From contig JAPPNY010000098.1 of NCBI GenBank assembly GCA_028818385.1, positions 1 through 5,312 on the forward strand: a stretch of DNA of 5,312 bases, in the 5' to 3' direction. This document shows positions 4,979 to 5,312 of this stretch, in pieces. Positions within the stretch are counted from its first letter, which is position 1, and every line of letters starts with the position of its first letter. The translations under genes and the position numbers were made by a program. This stretch comes from Spirochaetaceae bacterium. Lineage in GTDB: Bacteria > Spirochaetota > Spirochaetia > SZUA-6 > Bin103. The notes beneath the pieces were generated by a model. That model ran no database searches. It worked only from the letters and a program-made list of their open reading frames with translations, and was not told the DNA's origin.

Positions 4979-5312
4979 TCAGATGCGCTCCGCTCCGAAC
5001 GCGCGGGTGGTATCCGCCGTGGCCCGCGGCTTGAACTGGACGGTCTGCCATCCGGCGTGTACGCCACATCGGTTCCAGCGCCTCTTCATGTCCGGGCTCC
5101 AGATGTCGAGCAGGGCATCGATAGCGGCACGGTCCAAGGCGGGGCTCCATGCGGGCCACTTGAACCGGTACTGGCGCCGGTTGGCGCGCGCGCTGACCCA
5201 GCCGCGCTGCACGGCGGATGAATAGGAGGACCGATGCTGGCTCGCATCGGTTCCGGTACCGCGCACCGGCAGCAGGGCGAGTCCGAAGAAGGCGAGCACT
5301 TCGACGACCGGG
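4979..5312 (-). CDS. C-terminal part of a probable type I-G CRISPR effector protein (Csb3/Cas3-extension or Cas8-like), cut by the window edge
   Basis: The frame is open at the right edge of the window, so only the last roughly 110 residues are seen. They read VVEVLAFFGLALLPVRG, then RRQYRFKWPAWSPALDRAAI, a Trp-containing stretch, and FKPRATADTTRAFGAERI before the TGA at 4981-4979. Codons end almost uniformly in G/C, so it is coding. Position directly before cas4-cas1, in the same direction and 3 bases away, makes it part of the CRISPR operon. The LAxxGLxLLPVxG and FxWPxW pattern resembles, from memory, the C-terminus of type I-G proteins of the Csb3 (Cas3-extension) or Csx17/Cas8 kind. I cannot decide between these, and the subtype call rests partly on this weak match. 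The GTG at 5299 is internal, not the start. Confidence 0.6.
   Translation of the reverse strand, partial: PVVEVLAFFGLALLPVRGTGTDASQHRSSYSSAVQRGWVSARANRRQYRFKWPAWSPALDRAAIDALLDIWSPDMKRRWNRCGVHAGWQTVQFKPRATADTTRAFGAERI

Noticed and set aside
4460..5221. 253-residue plus-strand frame opposite the Cas4 half and the upstream gene
   Set aside because: No recognisable motif and it lies antisense to well-supported cas genes.
3419..5312. Assignment to type V-B, which also has Cas4-Cas1 fusions
   Set aside because: The gene just upstream lacks any RuvC-like Cas12 C-terminus and instead resembles a type I-G protein; the repeat ends like a type I handle. Not excluded until the rest of the operon is seen.

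Overview
The window is GC-rich bacterial DNA whose reading frames have a very strong G/C preference at third codon positions. It holds two unrelated blocks that run in the same direction (minus strand). The organism cannot be named from the sequence. A high-GC bacterium carrying a branched-chain amino acid type ABC uptake operon and a type I-G (formerly I-U) CRISPR-Cas locus fits, and both occur across several phyla.

Read in the direction of transcription (high to low coordinates), the right half is a CRISPR-Cas locus. It begins with the C-terminal end of a probable type I-G effector or helicase-associated protein (5312 to 4979). Next come a fused cas4-cas1 gene (4975 to 3419), cas2 (3416 to 3126), a roughly 200-base leader (3125 to 2924), and a compact array of six identical 37-base repeats with five spacers (2923 to 2515). 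The three protein genes are separated by 3 and 2 bases, so they look like one operon. The repeat forms an 8-bp hairpin that is a C(UACG)G tetraloop only when read from the minus strand. Together with the leader position and a GUUGAGCG 3' end, this fixes the probable direction of pre-crRNA transcription. The most notable point is that the Cas4 half appears to have lost, in frame, the segment that normally carries the E-x-K nuclease motif. Its iron-sulfur cysteines and the entire Cas1 active site are intact.

Beyond the trailer end of the array lies a canonical four-run G-quadruplex motif on the transcribed-RNA strand. It is followed by two tiny, translationally coupled frames (TGATG) of unknown function, one encoding a 49-residue single-pass membrane protein, and then a perfect 13-bp inverted repeat. 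About 250 to 300 bases after that have no gene I can support.

The left third is the end of an ABC uptake operon. A 5'-truncated livM-type permease is broken by three frameshifts, each at a short C/G run. It overlaps by ATGA an intact 405-residue periplasmic substrate-binding protein with a good signal peptide and ribosome binding site. The permease breaks may be real decay or homopolymer indels in the assembly.
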